Source: Petrosia ficiformis (taxonomy: Eukaryota > Porifera > Demospongiae > Haplosclerida > Petrosiidae). Taken from it: DNA of 64,000 bases. Made by a program: the position numbers and the translations under genes. This document shows positions 51,260 to 63,146 of this stretch, piece after piece. Location: the NCBI GenBank assembly GCA_947044365.1, contig OX345636.1, positions 39,288,191-39,352,190 on the forward strand. Direction: 5' to 3'. The notes under the pieces are model-generated. The model had not been told where the DNA came from and did not search any database. It saw nothing but the letters and a program-made list of their open reading frames with translations. Numbering within the stretch: position 1 is the first letter of the stretch; each line of letters starts with the position of its first letter.

Positions 51260-54200
51260 GTTAGTTTGACAGTTTCCATGTATTAATTTATTGTATTAGT
51301 AGAACCTATATTCATATTAGCACCTGTGGATTAAAGCCTTCTTTAATTTTATGCCGTGGCCACCAAGCCAACCATAGTTATACACGTGTACACTCATGTA
51401 TGAACGCTCTTCGAACAAAGAAGGAATATATAGTTGGTAATTTTAAGAGGCCCATGCATAGCTTAATAATCATGAGATGTCGGAAGTACATGAATAACAC
51501 AAAAATACCTTCACAATTATCACATCATAATGGGGACATTGCAAGACGATGAACCTACATGTATACACTGTCATTATGCAGGTCGTGGGTACATGCTAGT
51601 TGATACCATTATAAACGCTTTGTACTACTATAATGATCAATTAACTGAAACACATTTACAGTTGCCTTTATTGCCAAAACAATCTTTTGAATGATTCTTA
51701 TGAGGTTGCAAGTTTTTAAGAAATTGAAACTATTTGTTCACAATTACTTTAAAGGTTTATAAGTTATTATGAAACATGTATAATAATAATTATTATAGAG
51801 AAGGATAACCAACTAAAGCATCGACACCACATGATCATACAACTTTAAATTCTTGTGACTAATTATAATATTATAATGAGTTATTTTAAATATTTTGTTT
51901 CTGTTATGTGCAACGTAGCCCTGAATTTCCTTTAGTCTCCTCTCCATCAGTTGTCGTTCATTTGTCTTTCTTTGCATATAATTTATTCCTTGTTAATTGA
52001 CACTTACTATTTACTGTTCACGAATGAATGCACTTGCAGTGCCGAACCCCTGCCACAAGCATGAAGTGTGATTTCAATTATGAAAACAATCACAGACAAT
52101 ATTATAATTATCCACCTACATGTATTTCATGTGATTGAAGCCACAAAACTAATTGCTCTGCTCTTCTTATATAGTATTTTTAGAGAGTAAGTTGTACCAC
52201 ACACACTACATAAGTAACACACTACATAAATAGCAGTCTATTTATGAAACATATTACAGTATATAAATCCCATAGTAATTACTTACTGGTGCTATCTCAA
52301 TACCTTTAGAGTACAACAGATATTATTTGCTATTATAAGCAGAAGCAGAAATTCATGTACATGTACATCATTATACTAATAAGTCTGGAATGAGGAAGTA
52401 ACATCTGCTGTTTTCGCAGATGTTAGAAAGGGAATGACAAAACATCATATACAATGTAATTTAATTCTTTTTCTTACAATGCTTTATTATGAAATGTACT
52501 TCACCTACTAGTTAAGATCAAACTATATATATAGTACATGTAAATATTACCTGGCAGGAGAAACAAATCAGCATTAATTTGCATTGCAGTGATGCATTCA
52601 TACCAACCATCATAAAACACAAAGTAACACATATGTGCATACATTCTTGCATTCCTATATGCATGAATGCATACTGCATTACTTTCATACATACATGTAA
52701 ACATACATACATACAAACACATATGAATGCATGCATGTATGCATGCATACATACATACAAACATACTACCAACATAAATACATACATACATACATACATA
52801 TATGCAATGATTTAGTATGTCTTTTATCAGATTGTGCTAATGGCACCACAGATGGTTCAGCTGTTGGTTCAAGTTTTTATTGTGAATGTGGTTATGAGTT
52901 GAGTGATGATTTGATGACTTGTGTAGGTATGTGAGTAAATATATATATGTAATTTCTCTTCTTTGTGCATATAAATTTAAACAGATACTTGCATACTTGT
53001 ATATACAAACAAAGATATGTACAGAGCCAAGAAGTGGTGCAAAGGTGTGTCAAACGTGTATCCAACTGTTGAAGAGCAACACCTCCAGCTTGCTTCCATA
53101 TATAAATATACAGCTTATAGCATTTGTGTCGACTGTGTGAGTTGTGGGATTTAATTTCTAGTTTTCTAGTTCTAGTTTTTGATGCATTATTGTATTTGCT
53201 ATATGAAAAAATTCGCAAACATGTCATTTTGCAACAGATTTTATTTGCAAAATACAATCAAATTTAAGACTCCTTCGTGCCACTTTGTGGCGCTCATAAG
53301 CACCTGGTTTAAGTATTGAAATTTCTCATTTACACTGTGAGTATAAGTGCGATATCACACTGGAATGAAATAATCTGATGGGTCCATTTTGACATGCAAT
53401 GTGTAATGATTGTTAGGTTTGTCATTCCATAACTAAAATAATAAAAATAAAAAAAACAATTTCATTAAAAACAAAAGAAGATGTAGTGAGTGATGTCAAA
53501 CCCCAAAAAGTATGCGAACAAGGTAAGACTGATAGGACTCAAAATTAAACAAACTACTTCTTTATAACTCTACATTAGTATCTACTCTGCTCTAAAGTGA
53601 AAGACAAAGAGCTCTACTTCTGTAGTGTTATATGGAAGTGGGTTGTTTAATTTTGGGTAATATTTTAACCACCTGTGTTGGTACTATCCCAACCTTGTTT
53701 GCATACTATTTTTAATTTTGACATCCCTACATCTTTTATTATTCTTGTTATTTGTGCAATTCAGATGTTGATGAATATGAAAAAGATACGGGCGGTTGTT
53801 CTCAAACGTGTACAAACATGTATGTCACTGTTTCCATTCACATCATTTACTTCAATGTAGATATTGATGAATGTACTAACAACACTGGCAATTGTACTCA
53901 GACATGTACAAATACTGAAGGAAGTTTCACTTGTGGATGTGATGATGGTTATATACTAGATAGGGATGGAACAACTTGTAATGGTATGTATTGTGAGATT
54001 ATATAACATTCTTTTTTTTTTGTATTAGAAAAATATTTGCATTTTAAAATCTCTACCATAATGACAGTGTTTGGCCATCTAGACAGTGTTGGTAGTCATA
54101 AAACACTAGATATGAATAGGTACGTATGTCTGTATTTAAACTTCATCTGTATATATTACCAGAGATTTCAGCTCATCACTTGTGTATGGGCGGCCATTTT

Positions 54201-56284
54201 GTTTCGGTGCCATTCCTACATACATGTAAAGAGTACTACCGTACTCTCTGATGAACTGCTGTTATGCATTTTACAATCGTAACTGCTTCTTAATTATCTT
54301 GACTTTGCAACCCACACATTTAAATAGCATATTTCTTTAGTTAGCCAATTGCAAACTACTTATAATATGAAATTTTGAATGACCAATTTGTAATTTTGAC
54401 TGGCCAAACTAAGGTTTTATTTGACAAATTGCCAATGGTTTACTGTCATTTCTATTTGAACTTTCATAATTACTTATTAATGTATTTCTAATCTCCATTC
54501 TGCAGTGATTCCTGTACCATCACCTTCTGTATCACCACCACCTTCACCTGTATTCAGTAAAATAGAATACCAAAATGCTGCTATTGTAACACTAAGTAAT
54601 CTAACAGAAGAAGTGGGTTATGAAAAATGACTGAAACAAATTATTTTGTTCATAAAAAGAGTACATCTACTCTTTTTAATCACTAATGTTTGATTTGAAA
54701 AATAGATTTTCAATCAAACACTTAGATTACTATTCAATTGTGTTTTAGAGGAAGGCACTGAAATTTAGAATCCAAGAAGTTCTATATACCAAATTTCTGT
54801 GGCCTCCTGTACAACATAGCTGATAGTGGTTTAGTGACTATAGCAGCCACTTTTAGTTATAGTTTTAGTATATATATGTCTGGTTTCTCAAACCTTTAGT
54901 TTAGTTATAGTTTAATTAACTAATATTAGGCTTACTAAAAGGGTTTTAGTTTTAGTTAACTAACTAAAAGTGTCCATTATTGACCAATTTTCATTTTAGT
55001 TAGTTATAGTTATTGAAGTAGACTTGTAATTTAGTTACAGTTTAATTAACTAAAAGTCACAATGCATTAATAAAGGGGTTTTAGTTATAGACTTATAGTT
55101 ATAGTTAACTAAAACAACACTAATAGCTGAATAGCAAGCATTTGATCAAAATTTGCTTTTTCCAAACAGTCACTTTTTGTAAATGCAATCTCTATTCTTT
55201 AGCTTTATTCCATCATACATTTACATGTTATAGTTATGATTATGTATTTATTGTAATTATACTACTCCATCTCTTTATTCAACATTCATCAGTTCACTGG
55301 CGAAATTCAAAATGCATTCAGAAATATAACAGCACTGGCTATCAACATGTATTGCAGACAGAATCCTGATGAGTGTAGTATCATACCAGATGATGGTTCT
55401 AAAAAAAGAGATATTCATTTGACACTCAAAGACTTGTTGAAAAGGTATATTACACCTTTAGGTGCAGCTAAATAAACTGCGAATATGATTATCAAGATAT
55501 TTTTGATATTTAGCAGTGAATAGCAGTTAAAGACATTGTTATGATTGTTATGTATATATGATTTTGTGTGGATTGACGAATTAAAAATTGATCATTAACT
55601 CGAGCGCGTAGGCAGAGGGTTATAGTAGTTGGTTTGTGTGTGTGTGTCTCTCTCTCTGCGTGTTACCGTCGTTTTAACAGAATGCAAGCTGAATAGTTTC
55701 ATACATACATGTATGTATATAAACAATTCAGCTTACACAGTTGTTTAGATCTTTTACATTTTATCATAAACTCTGGCAAACATCATAATTATGTTAAAGG
55801 AAGATTAATCTGCTAGGGTAGCTAAGATGAATTCTACACTTATTATGATTATGATCTCAACCAATAATGGAAACAACAGATTTCATATTTAACTGAAACA
55901 CCAGTTGTACTACTAATTAATTCATTATCACATATATCGTTCCTCTTTCATCTACATAGACAAACCACTGTACTTGTTTCAGCAAATGATGTTGTCATTA
56001 CTAGCATCGAACAGACAGATGATGAACTAGAGGTGACATTCTTTGTAAGAGGAGGGAGTGGAGACACAAGTGGAGTTATACCTGTAGAAGCTGTTATAGA
56101 GGCTGTACAGGTAAGTACAACTATAGCACATGATTTTATAATTATAAAAAGGACATACCTAGCTGTGTTTGAAGATAATTTTGATTGATAAATCAAATAG
56201 ATATCTGCCAACCATAAAATATAGCCTTGACTGGTGTGGTGAACAATAATATAGACCTAACCATATCAAACGGTTGCCATGGTA

Positions 56285-56335
<51 letters not shown>

Positions 56336-59300
56336 ATTTAAATATTATATATATAATATTATATGTATGTATATATGTAATATATATACCATGGCTTCGA
56401 GGGTCTTATATCATATATACCGAGAAGCCATGGTACATATAATATATTCTATAGCTAACAGAAACATCAAAGAAGAACAGGACAATGGACACGAGTAACA
56501 GGCTAACACACCTTACACTTTCGGCGATATGGGGCAATCAAACGGATAGTTCCTGGAAGAAACGCCCATCTATTGGTTCTTTTTTTCTTTTTTTAAGAGA
56601 TTGTGTGTTTACTTGTCAAACACGCTTCATAGCCTTTATTCTCTGTAGACTTTCGGTGACTGCGCATGTGCAAAACTGATGACGTCATACCAGGGATGAT
56701 ATATGGCATATATCCCTGCTGTACTCGTGAATGAACTTTGATGTGGTTGTATAACTTCTCTGCGGTTGTATAACTGCCCTGTTGTCAGGGATATATGCCA
56801 TATATACGCCCTGTTGGCTTTTTGATGTTTCTGTTAACTATGGTATATATATATATATATATATATCCCGATACGGCGAAACATCAAAGTAAACCACAGG
56901 TTTATAAATCAGATATAGAATCTTGTGGTCAGACATAAAACCTGGCGTCAAAACAGACTACAAGAAAACAACGCTTACCTTCTCCAAAGTGCCGACAAAA
57001 GGTAGGAGAAGCATCACACATCAACAAAGGTTTAGTCTTTCGTGAAATATATTAATTATAACACGCCTACTCGTGCTATATCAGATTTATAATCACCTCG
57101 CCCTCGGGCCTACGGCCCTCGTTCTCTGTGATTATAAATCTGATATAGCACTCGTAGCATGTTATAACGTATACTTATAGCATTTTGACGCCTAACATCA
57201 AAGGTACCGACTGTTCTATATTTTCCATATAGCACACTTTTTTGACCACATCCTGTTCTATATTTTCCGGATGTTGTTTATAACACTAGAAAACAACGGG
57301 CTTACCTCGGGTTTAGTGCAAGAAAGCTAAGTACTTCATTCTTCTTCTCCATTGTATCAATCCAAAGTACTAATACTGTACTATAAACCAGTTAAAGCAC
57401 CGGTTTCGTCTTGGAAAATATAGCACTGGGGGTGGGGTCTCGAAGCCTCATAAAGCACTCGGCTACGTCTAGTGCTTTATGAGCTTCTCGACCCCACCCC
57501 TCGTGCTATATTTTCCATACAACACTCGCACCGGTGCTTTAACTAATACATATATATATATAATATATATATATATATATAGTACGATCGTGACATCATA
57601 CCTTTGATTTGTCGTTAAGGTAAAAAACCGGCGAGTGGCAAAATTGGCAAAATCATCGTCATAATTATTATTATTTTCCAGACAAATCATTTTTTTGTTT
57701 GTTGAACCATCACAATGATTCTAGCACTATTCCAGTCGCATTCATAGTACACTTCTGGTCTGGAAGTATCGAGATGATATCTTCAGATGCTATGAAAGAA
57801 GAGAGTCTCAATGACAACGAAGAATTGATCTCAAATTGGACGCCATTTTCGTAGGTGTATTCATTAATCAAGTCACGTGGAATTTAATTGCGCATGCACA
57901 TTTGTATACTCAGAACATGGAAGCTGAAAAGAAGAAATTGCTTGTTGCATTGGAATCATAAGCAAAGTATGTGTGAGCAAATAAGAATGAATATAATTAT
58001 TGAGCCATTGTATAGTAATATTATATACTATGAAAACATTGGAATGGCATTTGGTTGATATAGTGACTGACACTACTTCTTGTATGACTGCAGATAGTGC
58101 TGTAAGTGAAATAGTAGGCATCATCTGTAAGTGAAAGAGAATGATAATCAATTCATAAATAATTGATATATACAAAAGACTGACCTTCATTGATAAACAA
58201 ACTTTAATGCATTTATGATTGAATGATTTCATATGACTTACACCAGTATTTCCAAAAAATATTCACACCATTCAGGAAAAAAAAAAGCAATAGAAACAAG
58301 AATAATAAAAAAACATTTCCAATAAAAATGAAAGAAGATGTAGGAATGTCAAAACACAAAAGCATGCGAACAAGGTTAGATGGGACCCAAAATTAAACAA
58401 ACCACTTCCATATAACCCTACATAAGTACCTATAAAGCAAATTACAAAGAGCTGTACTTATGTAGGGTTATATGGAAGTGATTTTGGGTCCTATGTTAGC
58501 TTTCCAACATTGTTTGCATGCTTTTTTGGGTTTTGACATCCTACGTATTCTTTCATTTTTTCTGAAAATGTTTTTTATTATTCTTGTATATACTATGATT
58601 GATGATGTCACCTATCGAAAGTGCAGGTGGTATATTTAGCCTGTGAAAACCACAAACTAGTGTAAATTTCTGCCAGCAGTGTATATTTTAACCACAAACT
58701 AGTGTATATACTGTGTATATACTGTGTATATATATCTCCCACCACAATCAACAATTTTGTTGATCAAACTCAAATGATTAAGTGAAATGGTAAATTTTGA
58801 GCAAACAATTGTGGCATGAGTGTATGTTCACTTTCCTTGAATATTAATATTGATGGTGCAGTTTTAAAAATTCTTAAAAGCCATGCTTTTCAACACATCA
58901 TTAGTATATATAATCTCCTCTGTCGGTCTTTCTAAGCTCAGAAATAAATACAACACAGCCAGTAAGCGAGGACATCAGGATCTTTTATTATCAGATATCT
59001 GGAGGGCATTTCCAGCGACATCATTGTGCTCTACCAGCCACTGGTTAAACAAACGAAAAGCCCAAGCAGTTGCCTTTTCAGTGTTTTTAGGGATAATTGG
59101 CTCCTCTACTCTCCTCTCATCTACAGCCTTCTCGATTTCAGAGAGACTAGAGCACTTTTTTTTCACAAACAGGTGGTTTGGCCCCAGGGATTTTGCCAGC
59201 CTCTGCCATCAATGGACGTAGTTCTCGACTCCCAACACCGACCTGTAAAGACAATGACAAAGTATGACAAAGAACAACAACTGTTGCCAACTAACACTGT

Positions 59301-61615
59301 GATCACATTTGAAGTGTATTAACCTATATGCAACCTTTGGTTGGTCGGGTCAATGGCGGTTTGGCCTTCCCACCTTGGGTTATATTTGTTTAATACACTT
59401 CAAACCTATGGTTTATATATTACATATACGGATAATGGAATATATATTATATTTATATTATTTATTAATTATTATGTATAATTATTTATCAACACTTTAT
59501 GTGTAACACTCCTGATGTTTGTCTTTTGTCTAATCATGTTTGATACATATTCCTTTTTCTATTATAGCAAGCCGTAGATAATGATTTTTATTCTTATGCT
59601 GGATTCAGAGTCACTAGTATCATAAGGGCAGTCCCTCCAGTCCCTCCAGTCTCTCCAGTCCCTCCAGTCCCTCCAGATGAAGATGAAGATGAAGAAGAAG
59701 GATTGTCTGATGGTCAGATTGCTGGTATTGTTATTGGAGTTGTAGTTGGAGTACTTCTACTTCTTGTTATTATCATCTTATTGGTCTACTGCTTGTGGTA
59801 TGTGTATGTGTGTATGTAATTCAGTACATGATATATTTCCACATGTAAATGATTTTACACTGTGTGTTGTTTGATGATAGGAAACATCGCATGAGTGGAC
59901 GTTATGCTCTTGTTGAGAAAGGTCAGGATGATAATGTCCTTATTAGGAATGTTTCGTATGATCCAACTACAGCTAGCCCCGCAGGTAAGATCTCATGTTC
60001 AGAATGAACTCTTTCCATTAGAAATCGGCTTATTCTTCATATGCTATTTTTAATTCATTGATCCTCACAAAATGTGTTGTGTAGATAGATAGATAGATAT
60101 GTGATTATGCTCCTAGGTGTTTTTTTAGGTTACAAACAAAATTAATGTTTATTTACTAATTTTATTTATGTAATGTATGTGTGTACTGAAGGCACCAACA
60201 GTGCTGTAGTGTATATGTGTACCCTATGAAAACTCATACAGCACTCTGTTGATTTTGCATCATCACTATAAATCAATTAAAGTACATGCTTACTCTGGAG
60301 AAATCATACTACGAGAGTTGTGGTCTCAACAAGCATACAGCACTTACTTTGTTCATGCTGTGTGTTTGAATGTTTGTCTATGGCTCTTGTGTAATGCATT
60401 CAAAGTGGTGCTTTATCTATTACATATATTTATAGTGTTATAAATGGTCGCATTTAAGATACTGCTACCATGACTAGATTGAATTGATCAATCAGATTGC
60501 TTATAATGAGGTTTCTAAATGTGTTATCAAACCTCCCGGTCTTTACCGGGAGGTTTGATAACATGTTATTAAATCTCCCTGTAAATTTTCCCGTCATTGA
60601 TTGAAATGAAATTCAAGTTACATAGTTGTCAATTCCTTTATAATACTTCGTAGACATAAAACAACAATCATGATGACTATATACAACTGTAGCTATAATT
60701 ATTAGCTGTAATTCATAGTGATGCATGTTCTTTTTGAAAATCTGACACCAATTTGTATGCTTGTGATTGAGGTCTTTCGGAGCTCTATTGCTTCCTCTCG
60801 TATGAGATTCCAAAAGAGTTGGGTGGGGCTGTTCTTGCAGCGCTAGCTTCTTGATAGCGATCGATCAATATCGCTGGAAGACCACACCTTATACTGGAGT
60901 AGAGGAGGAGCCGGAAGTCTGCCACATGTAGAGCTCTTTTTGTCTTTTGCGATTGAACTGTTGATTATTTACTTGTCTAAAGAGTCACAGAAACGTACAC
61001 TATATCCATAGGTTAGTGAAATTATGTATACTGTTGCCACGCGCAAAGATTTGCTTAGTTACTGTATTTCGTGCGTGTTTCATGGTAGAAGACGGTTATA
61101 CACCTCGGTACGTTTTCTGTTATGATATCTCATAATAAAAAGTTATTGAACCACATTTTTTACTTTATTTTCCAAATGTGATCCATACCACTGAAACATG
61201 CTTCACTTCATTTTACTATAAGAATAGCCTAATGCTTATGATATCCACTAATTCATACTGTAAACCACTTAAATCACTATTTTTATTGCACTTGTGCTTC
61301 TCGACCCCACCCTTTGTGAACTTTTCCTTGTAACGGTGCTTTAACTAATAGATATTACTATATCTGCCCTTAATTCCATTAAGCAATCATAAGGATATCT
61401 TTATTAGGCCATAAAACAATCATCTGTAGTTATTAAATGATAAATTCATTACATATCTGTCACCCGTAATTCTTTTATGAATATTAATTATTATTTCTCT
61501 ATTCATTATATTTACACTTTCAACAATTTGTACAGAATCAGTGCACAGTGTGAAACTGACGTTTGGTGATAAAAACGTTAGTGATGAAGATAGCGATGAA
61601 GATAATGATAAATAG
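51187..61615 (+). CDS. EGF-stalk-TM membrane protein, truncated paralogue of gene 1 (gene 2, complete)
   Basis: Nine exons: 51187-51259, 52831-52926, 53765-53983, 54506-54612, 55293-55444, 55960-56110, 59568-59797, 59881-59984 and 61536-61615, with continuous phase and 403 residues. If only the intact EGF exon 53861-53983 is used, it is 371. The start is the ATG of a hydrophobic signal peptide (MQLKCVFIFLTLSLLLGVLT), whose exon ends in phase 1 like all gene 1 modules. It then has one or two EGF modules, a short Ser/Pro linker, the SEA-like stalk, TM and tail, all closely matching gene 1 at 30420-35217. SRCR, NIDO, AMOP and VWD are absent. Product: a small type I surface protein, perhaps a decoy or co-receptor of the large one (inference). 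Confidence 0.82.
51260..52830. other. First intron of gene 2, with CATA-rich tract
   Basis: Mostly featureless AT-rich DNA. 52640-52800 is a CATA/CATG-rich microsatellite whose Met/Cys/Ile/His-rich open frames on both strands are artefacts. Confidence 0.65.
52831..53983 (+). CDS. EGF modules of gene 2, one intact and one broken
   Basis: Exon 52831-52926 (phase 1-1) encodes an EGF lacking its first cysteines: DCANGTT, FYCECGYEL, MTCVG. The frame opened at 53765 begins DVDEYEKDTGGCSQTCTN, an EGF whose first Cys is Tyr and whose second half is missing. It reads without a stop through MYVTVSIHIIYFNV into the intact calcium-binding EGF DIDECTNNTGNCTQTC (53861-53983), which also has its own acceptor AATGTAG. 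Either 53765-53983 is one fused exon or the broken part is skipped; both keep phase. Confidence 0.65.
53434..53750. repeat. Foldback MITE family M1, second copy
   Basis: The left arm (AAAATAAAAAAAACAATTTC...GAAGATGTAG...GTATGCGAACAAGG) is complementary to the right arm (CCTTGTTTGCATAC...ACATCCCTACATC...TTATTATTCTTG), with the inner pair GTCAAA/TTTGAC and ACTACTTC/GAAGT around the loop. It lies directly before the broken EGF exon. Confidence 0.7.
54506..56110 (+). CDS. Stalk of gene 2 (3 exons), SEA-like
   Basis: Exons 54506-54612, 55293-55444 and 55960-56110. IPVPSPSVSPPPSP linker, NAAIVTLSNLTEE, then [20 protein letters not shown] and [17 protein letters not shown], then DVVITSIEQTDDELEVTFF and VEAVIEAVQ. 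The middle exon matches gene 1 in length (152 bp); the last is 12 bp longer (four extra codons in the GGSGDTSGV region). The Ser/Pro linker is much shorter than in gene 1. Confidence 0.8.
54613..55292. other. Intron of gene 2 with TAGTTAACTAA-type repeats
   Basis: 54855-55110 is rich in TTTTAGTTATAGTTAACTAAAA-like stretches, partly palindromic, similar to 26138-26300. The last part matches the paralogous intron of gene 1. Confidence 0.5.
58296..58587. mobile_element. Foldback MITE family M1, complete copy
   Basis: 292 bp with near-complete self-complementarity. The left end, ACAAGAATAATAAAAAAACATTT, pairs with the right end. Inner arms ACTTCCATATAACCCTACATAAGTAC pair with GTACTTATGTAGGGTTATATGGAAGT around a short loop at ~58445. 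No coding capacity. Partial copies occur at 44345, 47060, 53434 and 62640. Confidence 0.85.
58975..59220 (-). pseudogene. DUF3504/KIAA1958-like N-terminal fragment
   Basis: A minus-strand open frame with LSEIEKAVDERRV, IIPKNTEKATAWAFRLFNQW and LVEHNDVAGNALQ. The IPxNTxKAT-W-A-x-x-x-F-x-x-W pattern is typical of the N-terminal region of DUF3504 / Crypton-type proteins, the same family as the fragment at 22999-23761, but a different part of it. The upstream and downstream frame is broken. Confidence 0.55.
59568..61615 (+). CDS. Transmembrane segment and tail of gene 2 (3 exons)
   Basis: 59568-59797 has QAVDNDFYSYAGFRV, a VPPVPP/VSP repeat, DEDEDEEEG and a helix almost identical to gene 1 (GQIAGIVIG...VYCLW). 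59881-59984 starts KHRMSGR and has NVSYDPTTASPAG; this exon is the most diverged. 61536-61615 has ESVHSVKLTF and SDEDSDED, then stops at TAG 61613-61615. At the aligned position gene 1 has GAG, and the following DNA (GAAAGTGAAGAAACACAT) is still conserved, so gene 2 has lost the last 8 residues by a nonsense change. Confidence 0.85.
59985..61535. other. Last intron of gene 2
   Basis: Shares blocks with the last intron of gene 1. It also holds a perfect 18-bp hairpin (60523-60540 / 60545-60562, loop CTTT) and, near 61265-61345, a relic of the foldback sequence seen at 57390-57544 (CTTCTCGACCCCACCC, GGTGCTTTAACTAAT). Confidence 0.65.
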
Positions 61616-62640
61616 GAAAGTGAAGAAACACATCATCTTTCTTAAGTAACATGAATTTATCATTAAGTTTTAGTTAATTACTCATAACAAATTAAGTCCT
61701 TCCTTTTTATTTGATATAACTTTAATCTTTTTACTAGTCAAACTTACAGTGTGTTTGTAGCTGCAATTCTAAAATGTTTCTCATTAGGGATATAAACAAC
61801 ATAATCATGAGTCATTAAATGTAGGAGACACTCCATTCTAGTTTAGAAACATTAGTGTCATTGTTGTGTCTCTGTACCCATCCATAATGGACTAGCTACT
61901 ATCAATGAATCAAACCATGAAACATTTTAGTCAATGCAATGTCATAATGTTTTTTTTATTACGGATAACTGAAATGAATGGAGAAAATATTGAAACAAGT
62001 CATGTATATAATAGGTATTATAGTAGTGTCTTCATTATAACTAATCCTATATGGTAACAAATGGTTGTTTCACTAATTTTCTCATAAATCAAAATCCAAC
62101 TATAATATAAACAACTGTACTTTTATTCATATTGAAACCACAATTCTAGAAAGTGCTATGGACTATATAAAACAATTCTAAAATGTTATTTCAGTGACCT
62201 AAAGTATATACACAAATGAATGAAATCACAAGGCTGACAGATGAACACATGAATGGTGGCCATGGTGTGAAATGAGATCAAAACCCAAATTTAAGAAACA
62301 AAACCATACTTGAAAAGAATTACAATATTAACAAATAATCAATAATTGTTATTCAGTACACAAGGAATCCTTACATAAATATATATATATAATTATATAT
62401 ATATAATTTCAACATGTTGTTGATTAATTGCCAGATGCAGTTGCTTTGAACTTTCATGAAACATGTTATACGGACAGGACAACACAATAGGTCTTCAAGT
62501 ATGTTATGGCATCAACATTATGACCATGCACCTTTGAATCCTTACAAATGTAATAGCCTATCAATGAGTTAGTTTTAAAATTTTGTTTTTGCAGTGATAC
62601 CAGAAGTATATACTATAGTTTCTTGTATTCAAGTATAGTG
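61616..62640. other. 3' flank of gene 2
   Basis: 61690-62010 resembles the 3' flank of gene 1. The rest is AT-rich with a (TA)n patch near 62380-62405. No gene recognised. Confidence 0.6.
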
Positions 62641-62840
62641 ATGTTATATGAAGCAGGTAAGTACAGCTATTTTTATTGTAGTGTAAATATATTATACTTA
62701 TGTAGAGTTATTATGGAAGTCATTTGTTTAAATTTGGGTCCTGCATTAATTTCCCAAACTTGTTTGCGTACTATTTGGGTTTTGATGTCCCTACATCTTT
62801 TATCTTTATATATTAAAAATGTTATTTTTATTATAATTAT
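62640..62840 (+). repeat. Half copy of foldback MITE family M1
   Basis: ATACTTATGTAGAGTTATTATGGAAGT, TTTGGGTCCTGCATTAATTTCCCAAACTTGTTTGCG and GATGTCCCTACATC match the M1 right arm; the left arm is missing. Confidence 0.6.
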
Positions 62841-63146
62841 AGTCTTGTTTAATAATGATTTAACAACATTTTGAAGTATAATATAAGTATCATTAGCGTT
62901 AAAATTTCTACTAAATGATTTTTACATACAATTAACTCCTCATTTGCCATTGAGATATCAGCACTCTGAATTTTTTTTCATCATGAGAAGTCATTTGCAA
63001 TTAATATTCTTGCTGCCATCCAGAATTTATACTCCCTGAAGGATGGCACGTAACACATGCACTATATGATCAGTGCAGACAGTTAGTGTTTGTAACACTT
63101 GCCATTTGTTTAACAGTTTGAGTATTAATGACTGAGTCATATATCG

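Larger units (their letters stand above)
56111..59567. repeat. 3.5-kb intron of gene 2 filled with nested foldback elements
   Basis: Contains a long (TA)n tract (~56287-56332), a hairpin around CCATGGCTTC (56390-56435), and an element with 21-bp inverted ends (56451-56471 and 56821-56841) enclosing a 20-bp perfect pair (56699-56718 and 56787-56806). Next come a 24-bp perfect pair (57073-57096 and 57128-57151), a multi-stem foldback (57390-57544), the M1 MITE (58296-58587) and a recombinase fragment (58975-59220). The matching intron of gene 1 is only 631 bp. Confidence 0.8.

Noticed and set aside
52501..52815. Met/Cys/Tyr-rich and Ile/His-rich frames on both strands
   Set aside because: Produced by the CATA/CATG microsatellite in the first intron of gene 2.
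53030..53090. Possible tRNA-like segment
   Set aside because: No A and B box pair with proper spacing.
58883..59322. 112-codon plus-strand frame
   Set aside because: Mostly antisense to the DUF3504-like fragment, which has the recognisable pattern.
62594..62640. TTTTGCAG/TGATACCAGAAG as a further stalk exon like 54506
   Set aside because: Only a few codons resemble IPVP before a stop; too short to support.
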